Origin: Actinoplanes lobatus
Lineage (GTDB): Bacteria; Actinomycetota; Actinomycetes; Mycobacteriales; Micromonosporaceae
Assembly (NCBI RefSeq): GCF_014205215.1
Contig: NZ_JACHNC010000001.1
Span: 377,001 to 441,000 of the forward strand
DNA length: 64,000 bases
Direction: 5' to 3'
The notes under the pieces are model-generated. The model made no database searches. It was not told the origin of the DNA and saw only the letters and a program-made list of their open reading frames with translations. Each line of letters begins with the position of its first letter. Within the stretch, counting starts at the first letter, position 1. Made by a program: the position numbers and the translations under genes. Of this stretch, positions 17,465 to 25,570 are shown in pieces.

Positions 17465-17541
17465 GCGAGCTTGCGAGCGAATCATTCAGCTCAGTCATTA
17501 CCTCATTGCGACGCCGGAGCGAAGCGGAGGTGGCGCGATGA
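17461..17541 (+). CDS. 26-codon linker ORF between nrtR and the J-domain gene
   Basis: The reading frame starts with an ATG that overlaps the nrtR stop (ATGA, 17461-17464) and ends with a TGA that overlaps the ATG of the next gene (17538-17541). It is Ser/Glu/Arg-rich (MSELASESFSSVITSLRR and eight more). The DNA has inverted GAGCGAG/GCGAGC-type elements resembling repeats I recall at gene ends in Micromonosporaceae. It may be a coupling device or a repeat insertion rather than a protein gene. Confidence 0.4.
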   Translation: MSELASESFSSVITSLRRRSEAEVAR

Positions 17542-18578
17542 GCGGATTCCGGGGCACGGGCGTCACCGATCACCCCAGGACGGCGAGCGCGGCCACCGGA
17601 TGGCCGTCCACTGTGAAGACCCGCGAGCCGGAGATCGGGTTCGACGAGGCGGTCGCGCGGATCATGACGGCGGCCAGCTTCGGGGATCTGCTCAACGGCG
17701 CCGGCGACAGCGGAACCGGTAGGAATCGCGCGGGGTACGCGTACAAGAAATGGGCGAAGCTGGTCCACCCGGACGCGGTGAGCGCGGGCCGGAGGGCGAC
17801 CGCGACGGACGCCTTCGCCAGGCTCTCCGCTCTCTACAAGCAGAAATCAGAGGCGCCGGTGCTGCACGGGCGGCGCCGCGCCTACCGGATGGGCGAGGTG
17901 TTCGCCCACGGTGACCTCGCGGAGCTGTACGCCGACGGCCAGGCCGTCATCAAGATCCCCCGGCATCCGGGTGACAGCGACCTGATGGAGGTCGAGGCCG
18001 CCACGCTCCAGAGACTGTGGAGGGACGGCGATCCGCGGTTCCGGCCCTACGCGGCCCGGCTGGTCGAGAGCTTCGTCTACGAGGACGAGCGGCGCTGCCG
18101 GCGCCGGGTGAACGTGCTGGAGCGGCAGGACGGCATGGTCAGCCTGGCTCACGTGAAGGAAGCGACGCCGCAGGAGGTGCTCTGGATCTGGCGTCGGCTG
18201 CTGACCGGTTTGGGCTGGGCGCACCGGGCCGGGGTCACGCACGGGGCACTCCTGGAGGAGCACGTGCTGATCCATCGGGAGATGCGCGGCCTCGTGATCA
18301 TCGACTGGTGCTATGCGGGACATCGACCTAGGGCGATAGTGAAAGCACGGCAGTCGGCCTACCCGCCGGAGGTGCTGAACGACAGGCTCGCTGGTCCCGC
18401 CACCGACATCTACATGGCGACCGGGCTGATCACGCGGCTGATGGGGTCGCGGATGCCCGAGCCGCTGCGGCGGTTCGCCGCCGGATGCACCTATGACGCG
18501 CCGCGGATGCGGCCGCAGGACGCCTGGGCGCTGCTGGGCGAACTCGACGACATCATCCCCCAGCGGTACCGGAACTGA
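17538..18578 (+). CDS. J-domain-like / degenerate protein kinase fusion
   Basis: 346 residues from the ATG preceded by GGAGG; earlier starts would overlap nrtR. Residues 65-105 look like a J-domain end, with the HPD triad at 77-79 (KKWAKLVHPDAV). Residues 115-340 follow a protein-kinase plan: a lysine in AVIKIP (K139), HGALLEEHVLI (235-245) where HRDLKPxN is expected, and IIDWCYAG (D256) in place of DFG. The catalytic HRD aspartate is missing, so it is probably a pseudokinase or an atypical kinase. No membrane segment. It lies in the NrtR operon, 12 bp before the VWA gene, and may recruit chaperone partners or bind a nucleotide. Confidence 0.8.
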   Translation: MSGFRGTGVTDHPRTASAATGWPSTVKTREPEIGFDEAVARIMTAASFGDLLNGAGDSGTGRNRAGYAYKKWAKLVHPDAVSAGRRATATDAFARLSALYKQKSEAPVLHGRRRAYRMGEVFAHGDLAELYADGQAVIKIPRHPGDSDLMEVEAATLQRLWRDGDPRFRPYAARLVESFVYEDERRCRRRVNVLERQDGMVSLAHVKEATPQEVLWIWRRLLTGLGWAHRAGVTHGALLEEHVLIHREMRGLVIIDWCYAGHRPRAIVKARQSAYPPEVLNDRLAGPATDIYMATGLITRLMGSRMPEPLRRFAAGCTYDAPRMRPQDAWALLGELDDIIPQRYRN

Positions 18579-18590
18579 GGAGAGAGCGAC

Positions 18591-19550
18591 ATGGGAAGCG
18601 GACACTGGTCCACCGACGTCTACACGGCGGCCGCCGACTTCCGGGCGGCGACCGGGAGGAGCGCGTTCGCGTACAGCGACTCCGGAGCCCGGACCGCGCA
18701 CCCCGACCTGGACCCGGACGGGGTCTTCATGCGGGAGGCCCGGGACAGTGAGGAGCACCCGTTCAGCACGCCGATCGCGGTCCTGTTCGACGTGACCGGG
18801 TCGATGGGCAACGTGCCGCGGGTTCTCCAGACCAAGCTGCCGCAGCTGCTGGGGCTGCTCACCCGGAAGGGCTACGCGGTCGACCCGCAGATCATGTTCG
18901 GGGCGATCGGCGACGCCACCTGCGACCGGGCGCCGCTCCAGATCGGACAGTTCGAGTCGGACAACCGGATGGACGAGGGCCTCGCGAAGATCGTCCTGGA
19001 GGGCGGCGGCGGGGGCCAGAAACACGAGTCCTACGAGCTGGCGCTGTACTTCATGGCCCGGCACACGATCCTGGACTCGCTGATCAACCGGGGGCGCAAG
19101 GGCTATCTGTTCATCATCGGGGACGAGATGCCGTACCCCCGGGTGAAGCCGCGCGAGGTGCGGGCGGTGATCGGCGACGAGCTGCGCGAGCCGATCCCGA
19201 CCGAGGACATCCTGGCCGAGCTGAAGCGCAAGTTCGACGTCTACTACATCCTGCCGACGGCGGCCCACCACAGCGGCGACAAGGAGGTGCTGTCGCGCTG
19301 GCGCAAGCTGCTCGGGCAGAACGTCCTGGAACTCGACGACCTGGACGCGGTCTGCGAGACGATCGCGCTGACCGTGGGCCTCGGCGAGGACGCCATCGAC
19401 CTGGAGGAGGGCATCGCCGACCTGACCGACGTGGGTTCGGCGGCGGGCGGCACGGTCGGCCGGGCACTGTCGCCGTTGCAGCGGACGCCGGTGGTGCGGT
19501 CGTCGTTCGAGATCGCGGGCGGGGGCGCGGGCGGGAACCAGCGGCTGTGA
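18591..19550 (+). CDS. VWA-like protein of the NrtR operon
   Basis: 319 residues with a GAGGAG site. The N-terminus (MGSGHWSTDVYTAAADFRAA) is followed by a VWA-type fold with a modified MIDAS: LFDVTGSM (D67, T69, S71), so DxTxS instead of DxSxS. A Gly-rich loop (GGGGGQKHESYELALYFMAR) and FIIGDEMPYPRV follow. It is not closely related to the VWA proteins of the two MoxR operons. Its TGA overlaps the GTG of the PurA-like gene, so they are co-translated. The function is unknown; a scaffold or sensor role within this operon is an inference. Confidence 0.82.
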   Translation: MGSGHWSTDVYTAAADFRAATGRSAFAYSDSGARTAHPDLDPDGVFMREARDSEEHPFSTPIAVLFDVTGSMGNVPRVLQTKLPQLLGLLTRKGYAVDPQIMFGAIGDATCDRAPLQIGQFESDNRMDEGLAKIVLEGGGGGQKHESYELALYFMARHTILDSLINRGRKGYLFIIGDEMPYPRVKPREVRAVIGDELREPIPTEDILAELKRKFDVYYILPTAAHHSGDKEVLSRWRKLLGQNVLELDDLDAVCETIALTVGLGEDAIDLEEGIADLTDVGSAAGGTVGRALSPLQRTPVVRSSFEIAGGGAGGNQRL

Positions 19551-20725
19551 GCCGGCACGTCGCGGTCGTCGACCTCGGGTACGGCGACGCCGGCAAGGGC
19601 ACGGTCGTCGACTTCCTCTGCGCGACCGAGGAGAAACGGGCCGTCCTGCGCTTCAACGGGGGAGCGCAGGCCGCGCACAACGTGATCACCGAGGACGGGC
19701 GGCATCACACGTTCAGCCAGTTCGGGTCGGGCACGCTGCGCGGCGTGCCCACCCACCTGACCCGGTTCATGGTGGTGGACCCGCTCTCGCTGGCCGGCGA
19801 GGCGGCCGCGCTCGGCAACCCGTTCCACCTGCTCACCGTGGACGGGGAGGCACTGCTCGCCACTCCGTGGCATCGCGCCGCGAACCAGCGGCGGGAGCGT
19901 GCGGTTCGGCACGGTTCGTGCGGCATGGGCGTCGGAGAGACGATGGCGTACGCGTCTGAGCACCCCGATGCGCCGAAAGTCGCCGACGTGCTGTCCCCCG
20001 CGAGACTCCGGCGCCGCCTGGCGGCCGTCCGGGAGGCGCTCGACGTGCCCGGGCCACCGCTGGACGACGTGATGGAGGCGTTCGTCGCGTTCGGCGAGGC
20101 GGTCCGGATCGTCGGCCCGTCCTGGACGTCCCGCCTGCTCGCTGAGGGGCCGTGTGTGTTCGAGGGCGCCCAGGGGGTGCTGCTCGACGAATGGCGGGGC
20201 TGGCATCCGCACACGACGTGGTCGACGACGACGTTCGACAACGCCCTGTCACTCTGCCCGGATCTGTTGCGACTCGGTGTGACCAGGACATACACCACCC
20301 GGCACGGCGCCGGCCCGTTCGTGACCGAGGCACCGCTGGATCTGCCGGAGGCGCACAACGGCCGCGACCCGTGGCAGGGCGACTTCCGGGTCGGCCACTT
20401 CGACGCGGTGGCCCACCGGTACGCGGTCGAGGTGGCCGGCGGCGTCGACGCCCTGGCGATCACCCACCTGGACGTCCCGGACCGCTCCCTGAGTCTGCGG
20501 ATCTGCACCGCCTACGAGGTGGACGGCGAGTCCTGGGACCGGATCGAGCCGGGCCCACCCCGCGACCTGGGCCACCAGGAGCGCCTCGGCGAGCGGCTGC
20601 GGCGCGCCCGCCCGGCCGGCATGTACCGGCCGGGCGACTGGTGCGAGGCGATCGCCACACACCTGGGCGCGCCGGTCCTCGTGGAGTCGCACGGCCCCGG
20701 GGCCGCGGACAAGAAGTCGCGCTAG
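19547..20725 (+). CDS. Adenylosuccinate synthetase (PurA)-like protein, diverged
   Basis: 392 residues from a GTG, shorter than the roughly 430 of housekeeping PurA. The P-loop region reads [15 protein letters not shown]: the catalytic Asp is kept (D14) and so is the Lys, but the usual GDEGKG is GDAGKG. The second site [12 protein letters not shown] keeps the catalytic His (H44) where PurA has GGNNAGHTV. The C-terminal IMP/aspartate regions are only partly alike. PurA makes adenylosuccinate from IMP, aspartate and GTP; this copy likely acts on another nucleotide or amine. It ends the NrtR operon, so a link to NAD or nucleotide stress is suggested. Confidence 0.85.
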   Translation: MSRHVAVVDLGYGDAGKGTVVDFLCATEEKRAVLRFNGGAQAAHNVITEDGRHHTFSQFGSGTLRGVPTHLTRFMVVDPLSLAGEAAALGNPFHLLTVDGEALLATPWHRAANQRRERAVRHGSCGMGVGETMAYASEHPDAPKVADVLSPARLRRRLAAVREALDVPGPPLDDVMEAFVAFGEAVRIVGPSWTSRLLAEGPCVFEGAQGVLLDEWRGWHPHTTWSTTTFDNALSLCPDLLRLGVTRTYTTRHGAGPFVTEAPLDLPEAHNGRDPWQGDFRVGHFDAVAHRYAVEVAGGVDALAITHLDVPDRSLSLRICTAYEVDGESWDRIEPGPPRDLGHQERLGERLRRARPAGMYRPGDWCEAIATHLGAPVLVESHGPGAADKKSR

Positions 20726-21156
20726 GCCGGGGTCAGGAGGAAGACCGGGATCTGGCGGTCGGTCTTCGTCTGGTACTCGGCGTAGTTCGGGAAGGCCTTC
20801 ACCGAGCGCTCCCACCAGGTCTCGCGCTCCCCGCCGGACAGCTCACGGACCGTGTAGTCCTGCTTGAGCGGCCCGTCCTGGAGCTCGACGAGCGGGTTCT
20901 TCCGGATGTTGTAGACCCACACCGGGTGCTTGGGGGCGCCGCCGAGCGAGCCGACGACCACGTACTCCCCCTCGTGTTCGACCCGCATCAACGCGGTCTT
21001 GCGCAGCAACCCGCTCTTCGCACCGACGCTGGTCAATACGATGATCGGCTTGCCCAGGATGTCGTTGGCCTCGGCACCGCCGGTGGCCTCGTACTTCTCT
21101 GCCTGATTGCGCGCCCAGTCAGATGTGCTGGGGGCGTACTCACCCGTCAACGGCAT
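20722..21156 (-). CDS. Deazaflavin-dependent nitroreductase family protein
   Basis: 144 residues from the ATG at 21156 (a 14-residue longer form is open). The split-barrel flavin-binding pattern of the Ddn/F420-dependent family is visible: [41 protein letters not shown], then ELQDG and a terminal LL region. These enzymes reduce nitro compounds or quinones with reduced F420. It is convergent with the PurA-like gene; the two stops overlap by 3 bp. No operon partner is present. Confidence 0.88.
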   Translation of the reverse strand: MPLTGEYAPSTSDWARNQAEKYEATGGAEANDILGKPIIVLTSVGAKSGLLRKTALMRVEHEGEYVVVGSLGGAPKHPVWVYNIRKNPLVELQDGPLKQDYTVRELSGGERETWWERSVKAFPNYAEYQTKTDRQIPVFLLTPA

Positions 21157-21233
21157 GATCCCGACCCTACCCCGCGCGCCCGGATCCCACGCGGACACAC
21201 GTCGGTGACGATCGTGAGGTTTACTCGTACCTC

Positions 21234-21833
21234 ATGAGCATCATCTCCCGGGGCTTCGGCGGGCGGCGGCGCGAGTCGCCACCCGATCTGCCGCCCGGTC
21301 AGTACCTCGCACACGACTTCCCGGTGCTCTCGGCGGGGCCGACCCCGCGAATCCCGCTGGACCGCTGGCACTTCACGATCGTCACCGAGACCGGCGAGAA
21401 GCACACGTGGGACTGGAAACAGTTCACCGCGCTGCCGGCCGAGGAGATCACGGTCGACATCCACTGCGTCACCAAATGGTCGAAGCTCGGCACCACCTGG
21501 AAGGGCGTCGCGATCGACACCCTGTTCGAGGAGGTCGAGTCCGCCGCCGACTACGTGATGGCGCACAGCTACGGCGGCTACACCACGAACGTGCCGCTGG
21601 AGGACCTGCTCGACGGTAAGGCCTGGATCGCGTACGAGTACGACGGCGAGCCACTGCACCCGGAGCACGGCGGCCCGGCCCGGCTGCTGATCCCGCACCT
21701 GTACTTCTGGAAGTCGGCGAAGTGGGTGGACGGCTTCCGGATGATGCACGAGGACGAGCCCGGCTTCTGGGAGGACGCCGGCTACCACATGTACGGAGAC
21801 CCATGGCGCGAGCAGCGGTATCACGGCGACTGA
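21234..21833 (+). CDS. Sulfite-oxidase-like molybdopterin oxidoreductase
   Basis: 199 residues. The core ITVDIHCVTKWSKLG has the cysteine that ligands molybdenum in sulfite-oxidase-fold enzymes; GGYTTNVPLEDLL and HGGPARLLIPHLYFWKSAKW are characteristic of the small single-domain form. No signal peptide is seen, so it should be cytoplasmic. Its substrate is unknown. The next gene, a ferredoxin-reductase-like protein, starts inside it (30-bp overlap), so the two probably form an electron-transfer pair. Confidence 0.9.
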   Translation: MSIISRGFGGRRRESPPDLPPGQYLAHDFPVLSAGPTPRIPLDRWHFTIVTETGEKHTWDWKQFTALPAEEITVDIHCVTKWSKLGTTWKGVAIDTLFEEVESAADYVMAHSYGGYTTNVPLEDLLDGKAWIAYEYDGEPLHPEHGGPARLLIPHLYFWKSAKWVDGFRMMHEDEPGFWEDAGYHMYGDPWREQRYHGD

Positions 21834-22552
21834 CCTGGCGGGTGGCCACCGTCGTGGCGGCCCGCTGGGAGACACCGTCGGCACGCACCCTCGTGCTCGA
21901 CATCCCCGAGTGGCCCGGGCACCTGGCCGGGCAGCACCTCGACATCCGGCTCACCGCCGAGGACGGCTACCAGGCCCAGCGCAGCTATTCGATCGCCTCG
22001 GCGTGGCCCGGTGACGGCCCGGTCGAGATCTCGGTGCAGCGGCTGGAGGACGGCGAGGTGTCGCCGTACCTGACCGATGTGGTCGAGCCGGGCGATCAGA
22101 TCGAGGTGCGCGGCCCGGTCGGCGGCTGGTTCGTCTGGCGGGACACCGCCACGGCGCCGGTGCTGCTGCTGGCCGGCGGCTCGGGCGTGGTGCCGCTGAT
22201 GGCGATGATCCGGGCGCGTTCGCTGGCCGGCGGCCGGCAGCCGTTCCGGCTGATCTACTCGGTGCGTACGCCGGAGGACGCGCTCTACGCCGAGGAGCTG
22301 CGCCGCCGCGGCCGGGAGGACTCCGGGCTGGACGTGCGGTTCGTCTGGACCCGCAAGGCGCCGGACGACTGGCCGCATCCACCGAAGCGGATCGACGTGG
22401 CGACGGTCAACACGTACGGGTGGCCGCCCGACTTCCAGCCGGACTGCTTCGTCTGCGGCCCCACCACGTTCGTGGAGACGGCCGCCGACATGCTGGTCGC
22501 TCTCGGACACGACCCGAAACGCATCCGCACCGAACGTTTCGGCGGCGCATAG
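21803..22552 (+). CDS. FAD/NAD-binding oxidoreductase, ferredoxin-reductase type
   Basis: 249 residues from the ATG inside the previous gene; longer readings run deeper into it. The FAD-binding motif RSYSIAS (preceded by GQHLDIRL), the NAD-site VLLLAGGSGVVPLMAM and the C-terminal CFVCGPTTFVE mark the ferredoxin-NADP reductase superfamily. No 2Fe-2S domain is attached. It probably passes electrons from NAD(P)H to the adjacent molybdoenzyme. This pairing is common in actinomycetes; the direction of electron flow is inferred. Confidence 0.88.
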   Translation: MARAAVSRRLTWRVATVVAARWETPSARTLVLDIPEWPGHLAGQHLDIRLTAEDGYQAQRSYSIASAWPGDGPVEISVQRLEDGEVSPYLTDVVEPGDQIEVRGPVGGWFVWRDTATAPVLLLAGGSGVVPLMAMIRARSLAGGRQPFRLIYSVRTPEDALYAEELRRRGREDSGLDVRFVWTRKAPDDWPHPPKRIDVATVNTYGWPPDFQPDCFVCGPTTFVETAADMLVALGHDPKRIRTERFGGA

Positions 22553-22612
22553 ACATCCATGCACTCCCCGGCCACGAACCAGCTTCGACGGACGAGGCTG
22601 GGGAGTACGCCC

Positions 22613-23359
22613 ATGGAAGCGACAGCGATGCACGTGGCCGGTGGGACCGTCGGCACACCGGTCACGATCGCCTTCTCGGTGGCCGCCGTGGCCGCCCTCG
22701 GATTCTGCGCCGCCCGGGCCCGCACCCATCTGGACCGGCCGTCGGCGCTGACGGCCGGCCTGCTGGTGGTGCTCCTGCTGGCCGCGCAACTGATCAACCA
22801 TCTGCTGCCCGGCGTCCACGGGCACCTGATCGGCGGGGCGCTGGCCGCCATGCTGGTCGGACCGTGGATCGGCGCGCTCACCGTCACCACCGTGCTGATC
22901 CTGGACGGCCTGCTGTTCGGTGACGACCTGAGCACCCTCGGCCTGAACGTCCTCAACCTGGCGATCCTCGGCACGGCTTTCGCGTATCTGCTGGTCGCCG
23001 CCCTGCTGCGGGGACTGCCGCGGAACCCGGACGGGCTGGCCACCATCGCGCTGACCACCGCCATGGTCAGCGCCGGGGCGGCCGCAGCGGGCGCCGGCCT
23101 CCAGTACGCCCTCGGCGGCGACCCGCCGCTGACCGGGCTGACCGGCCAGATGGTCGGCACCCAGGTGCTGATCGGCATCGGCGAGGGGCTGATCACCGCG
23201 GCCGCGGTGGTCGCGGTCGCCCGGTTCCGGCCCGCCCTGGTCCACGCCGTGACCGGCCCCCGGGTCAAGCGGACACCGCCCCCGGCCCTGGCCGCCGTCG
23301 CCGACGAGCCGGAGAGTCTCTACCGCGTCGTCCGCCGCCGCGGCCACACCGCCTACTGA
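22613..23359 (+). CDS. CbiM-like energy-coupling-factor substrate component
   Basis: 248 residues from the ATG with GGGGAG upstream. Six or so membrane helices and the family signature GHLIGGALAAMLVGPWIGAL with the following LLFGDDLSTLGLNVLNLAI are those of CbiM, the cobalt/nickel-specific component of ECF transporters. The usual CbiM N-terminus MHIPDGF, whose His helps bind metal, is MHVAGGT here, so metal binding may be altered. No CbiN, CbiQ or CbiO gene is nearby. The stop region overlaps the convergent sensor kinase by 7 bp. Confidence 0.8.
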   Translation: MEATAMHVAGGTVGTPVTIAFSVAAVAALGFCAARARTHLDRPSALTAGLLVVLLLAAQLINHLLPGVHGHLIGGALAAMLVGPWIGALTVTTVLILDGLLFGDDLSTLGLNVLNLAILGTAFAYLLVAALLRGLPRNPDGLATIALTTAMVSAGAAAAGAGLQYALGGDPPLTGLTGQMVGTQVLIGIGEGLITAAAVVAVARFRPALVHAVTGPRVKRTPPPALAAVADEPESLYRVVRRRGHTAY

Positions 23360-25488
23360 GGCAGGGTCATGCGGGGGCGGAGCATCGTGGGCGGCGCGGT
23401 GTCCAGCGCCGCGGGCAGGGAGAGGATGAAGCAGGATCCGCCGTCCGGGTTGTCGGTCGCGGTGATCGTGCCGTGGTGACGTTCGACGATGCGTTTGCAG
23501 ATCGCCAGGCCCAGGCCGGTGCCGTGGTACCCGCCGTCGCAGTGGGCGCGGTGGAAATTGCCGAAGATGGCGTCGTGCTGCCCCTTCGGGATGCCGATGC
23601 CGTTGTCCGCGATACGGATCTCGACCATGTTCCCGTCGCGGTGGGCGGTGATGGTCAGCGCCGGCCTGTTTCCGGCGGCGGTGTACTTGATCGCGTTTCC
23701 GATCAGGTTGTCCAGCAGCTGACGTAGCAGCACCGGATCGACCTGCACCGGTGGCAACTCGCCGATGGTGAACCGGGGCTCGAGCGCACCGACGGCGCCG
23801 GCCGCGTCCGTGCGCGCTTCGGCGATGTCGGCGACGACCGCGGCCAGGTCCACGGGCGCCGGGGCGAGGGCCGCCTCACGGGCCGTGGCGTACGCGAGCA
23901 GGCCGTCGATGAGTCCCCGCATCCGTGCCGCGGCCCGCCCCGACCGGGTCAGGTCGGTGCGCGCCTGGTCCAGGCTGGGATGGGCGGGCAGGTCCGACAG
24001 CGCGTCGGCCGCGGCGGTGGTCCAGCCGTCGACGCTGGCCAGGGGGTTGAGCAGGTCGTGAGCGACAACGCCGGCGAAGTTGGTCAGTTCGTCGCGGTGC
24101 CGTCGTTCGGCGGTCACGTCGTGCAGGAGCACGACCGTGCTGCGGGTGCCGTCGCGGCGGAGCAGCGGTGTGGCGGTGGTCCGCACGATGCGGCCGTCGG
24201 GTAGACCGGGTCTGCGGATCAGGGCGTCCCGTTCCGGTACATCCTGCCTGGCGAGGGCGCGCAGACTGCCGAGATCGTCGTCGCCGTACCGGGTGCCGTC
24301 GAGGCGGAACAGGCCGAAGCGGGAGCCGGGCTCCGGGTGGCCGGATCCGCCGAGCAGTTGGGTGAAGGCGGGGTTGCGCAGTGACACCCGGCCGTCGGGT
24401 TCGATCACGGCGAGGCCGTCGGCCATGGAATCGATGATCGCGGACAGCAGATCGGCGTGCGCGGCGGTGAGCATCTGTTGCGCGGCCAGCTCGGTCTTCT
24501 CCCTGGCGAGTTCCGCCTTCTCGGCGGCCAGCTCGGCCAGCAGCACGTTTCGCTCGTCGCGTGCCAGCGCCAGAGCCAGCCCGACCACCGTGACCAGGAC
24601 GAGGAAGAGCTGGACGATGATGCCCTGGGTCAGCGGGCCGGCGATGCGCGCGAACGGTCCCGTCCCGGCGAGTGTGTAGTGCACGGCGATGCCGGCGATG
24701 GCCATGTTGTGCAGAAGCAGGAACGGGGTGCTGAGCCGGATGGCCACCAGCACGGTCCAGCTCAGCAGCGGAAACGCCAGCGGCAGGTGGGCGGTGTTAC
24801 CGAAACCGATCATGTAGGCACAGGTGGTGCCGACGACGATCACCACGTACTCGGCGCTCCGCCATGGCGGGGTCCCGGTCAGCGTCCGCAGGTGGTCCCG
24901 CCACCATCCGCCGGCCGAGCCGTGACGGTCACGGAGAACGGCGAGGGCCGACCCGGCGAACAACCCGGCCGAACCGACGATCAGGATGCTGGCCGTGTGC
25001 CGGGTCAGGTACAGCGTGAAATGTGACCAGTCGAGGCTGCCCTGGAAGATGCGCTCGTTGACGACCCCGAGGCCGGCGCCGCAGAGGCTCCCGCCGACCG
25101 CCGCGGCCAGGAAACCCCACAGGTCGCGCGGGCGGCGCAACGGCTCGGCGCCACCGGCGCCCCACAGGTTCGGTCCCCACCAGGACAGCAGTCGACTGAA
25201 CACCATCGCCTCGGTGACGCCCGCGAGACCGAAACCCAGAGCGGCGTACGGCGCCGGGGTCGTGGTCACCGCCGTCGTGGCGAGCAGCGCCACCGGGAGC
25301 GCCACGACATCCGCCCAGCGTGCGCGGGCGCGGCGCTGGGCGCAGAACCACATCGCCGATACTCCGGCCGCGGGCCAGGCCAGGCCGACACCGCCCGGCT
25401 CGATCGCGGTCTGCCGCCCGAGAAGCACCGCGGCGGTGTAGGCGAGTGCGAACAGTGCGGTTCGCGCAAGAGAGCGCCGGTAACTCAT
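23353..25488 (-). CDS. Membrane sensor histidine kinase (MASE1-like, PAS, HisKA, HATPase)
   Basis: 711 residues. Roughly eight membrane helices (1-310, MASE1-like) lead to a coiled coil (about 315-340, AELAAEKAELAREK), a PAS domain (345-465), a HisKA domain with phospho-accepting H477 in VVAHDLLNPLAS, and a HATPase domain with N box NLIGNAIKYT, G1 DNGIGIP, and G2 GTGLGLAICKRIV. The kinase looks complete. No response regulator is adjacent, so it is an orphan sensor. Confidence 0.9.
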   Translation of the reverse strand: MSYRRSLARTALFALAYTAAVLLGRQTAIEPGGVGLAWPAAGVSAMWFCAQRRARARWADVVALPVALLATTAVTTTPAPYAALGFGLAGVTEAMVFSRLLSWWGPNLWGAGGAEPLRRPRDLWGFLAAAVGGSLCGAGLGVVNERIFQGSLDWSHFTLYLTRHTASILIVGSAGLFAGSALAVLRDRHGSAGGWWRDHLRTLTGTPPWRSAEYVVIVVGTTCAYMIGFGNTAHLPLAFPLLSWTVLVAIRLSTPFLLLHNMAIAGIAVHYTLAGTGPFARIAGPLTQGIIVQLFLVLVTVVGLALALARDERNVLLAELAAEKAELAREKTELAAQQMLTAAHADLLSAIIDSMADGLAVIEPDGRVSLRNPAFTQLLGGSGHPEPGSRFGLFRLDGTRYGDDDLGSLRALARQDVPERDALIRRPGLPDGRIVRTTATPLLRRDGTRSTVVLLHDVTAERRHRDELTNFAGVVAHDLLNPLASVDGWTTAAADALSDLPAHPSLDQARTDLTRSGRAAARMRGLIDGLLAYATAREAALAPAPVDLAAVVADIAEARTDAAGAVGALEPRFTIGELPPVQVDPVLLRQLLDNLIGNAIKYTAAGNRPALTITAHRDGNMVEIRIADNGIGIPKGQHDAIFGNFHRAHCDGGYHGTGLGLAICKRIVERHHGTITATDNPDGGSCFILSLPAALDTAPPTMLRPRMTLPQ

Positions 25489-25570
25489 CGCAACCGAGAC
25501 CTCCAGGTCGTAACCGACCTACCTTCAGCCTTGATCGGCCGGTTACGGCATCTGCTGAGGTCGACCGCTG

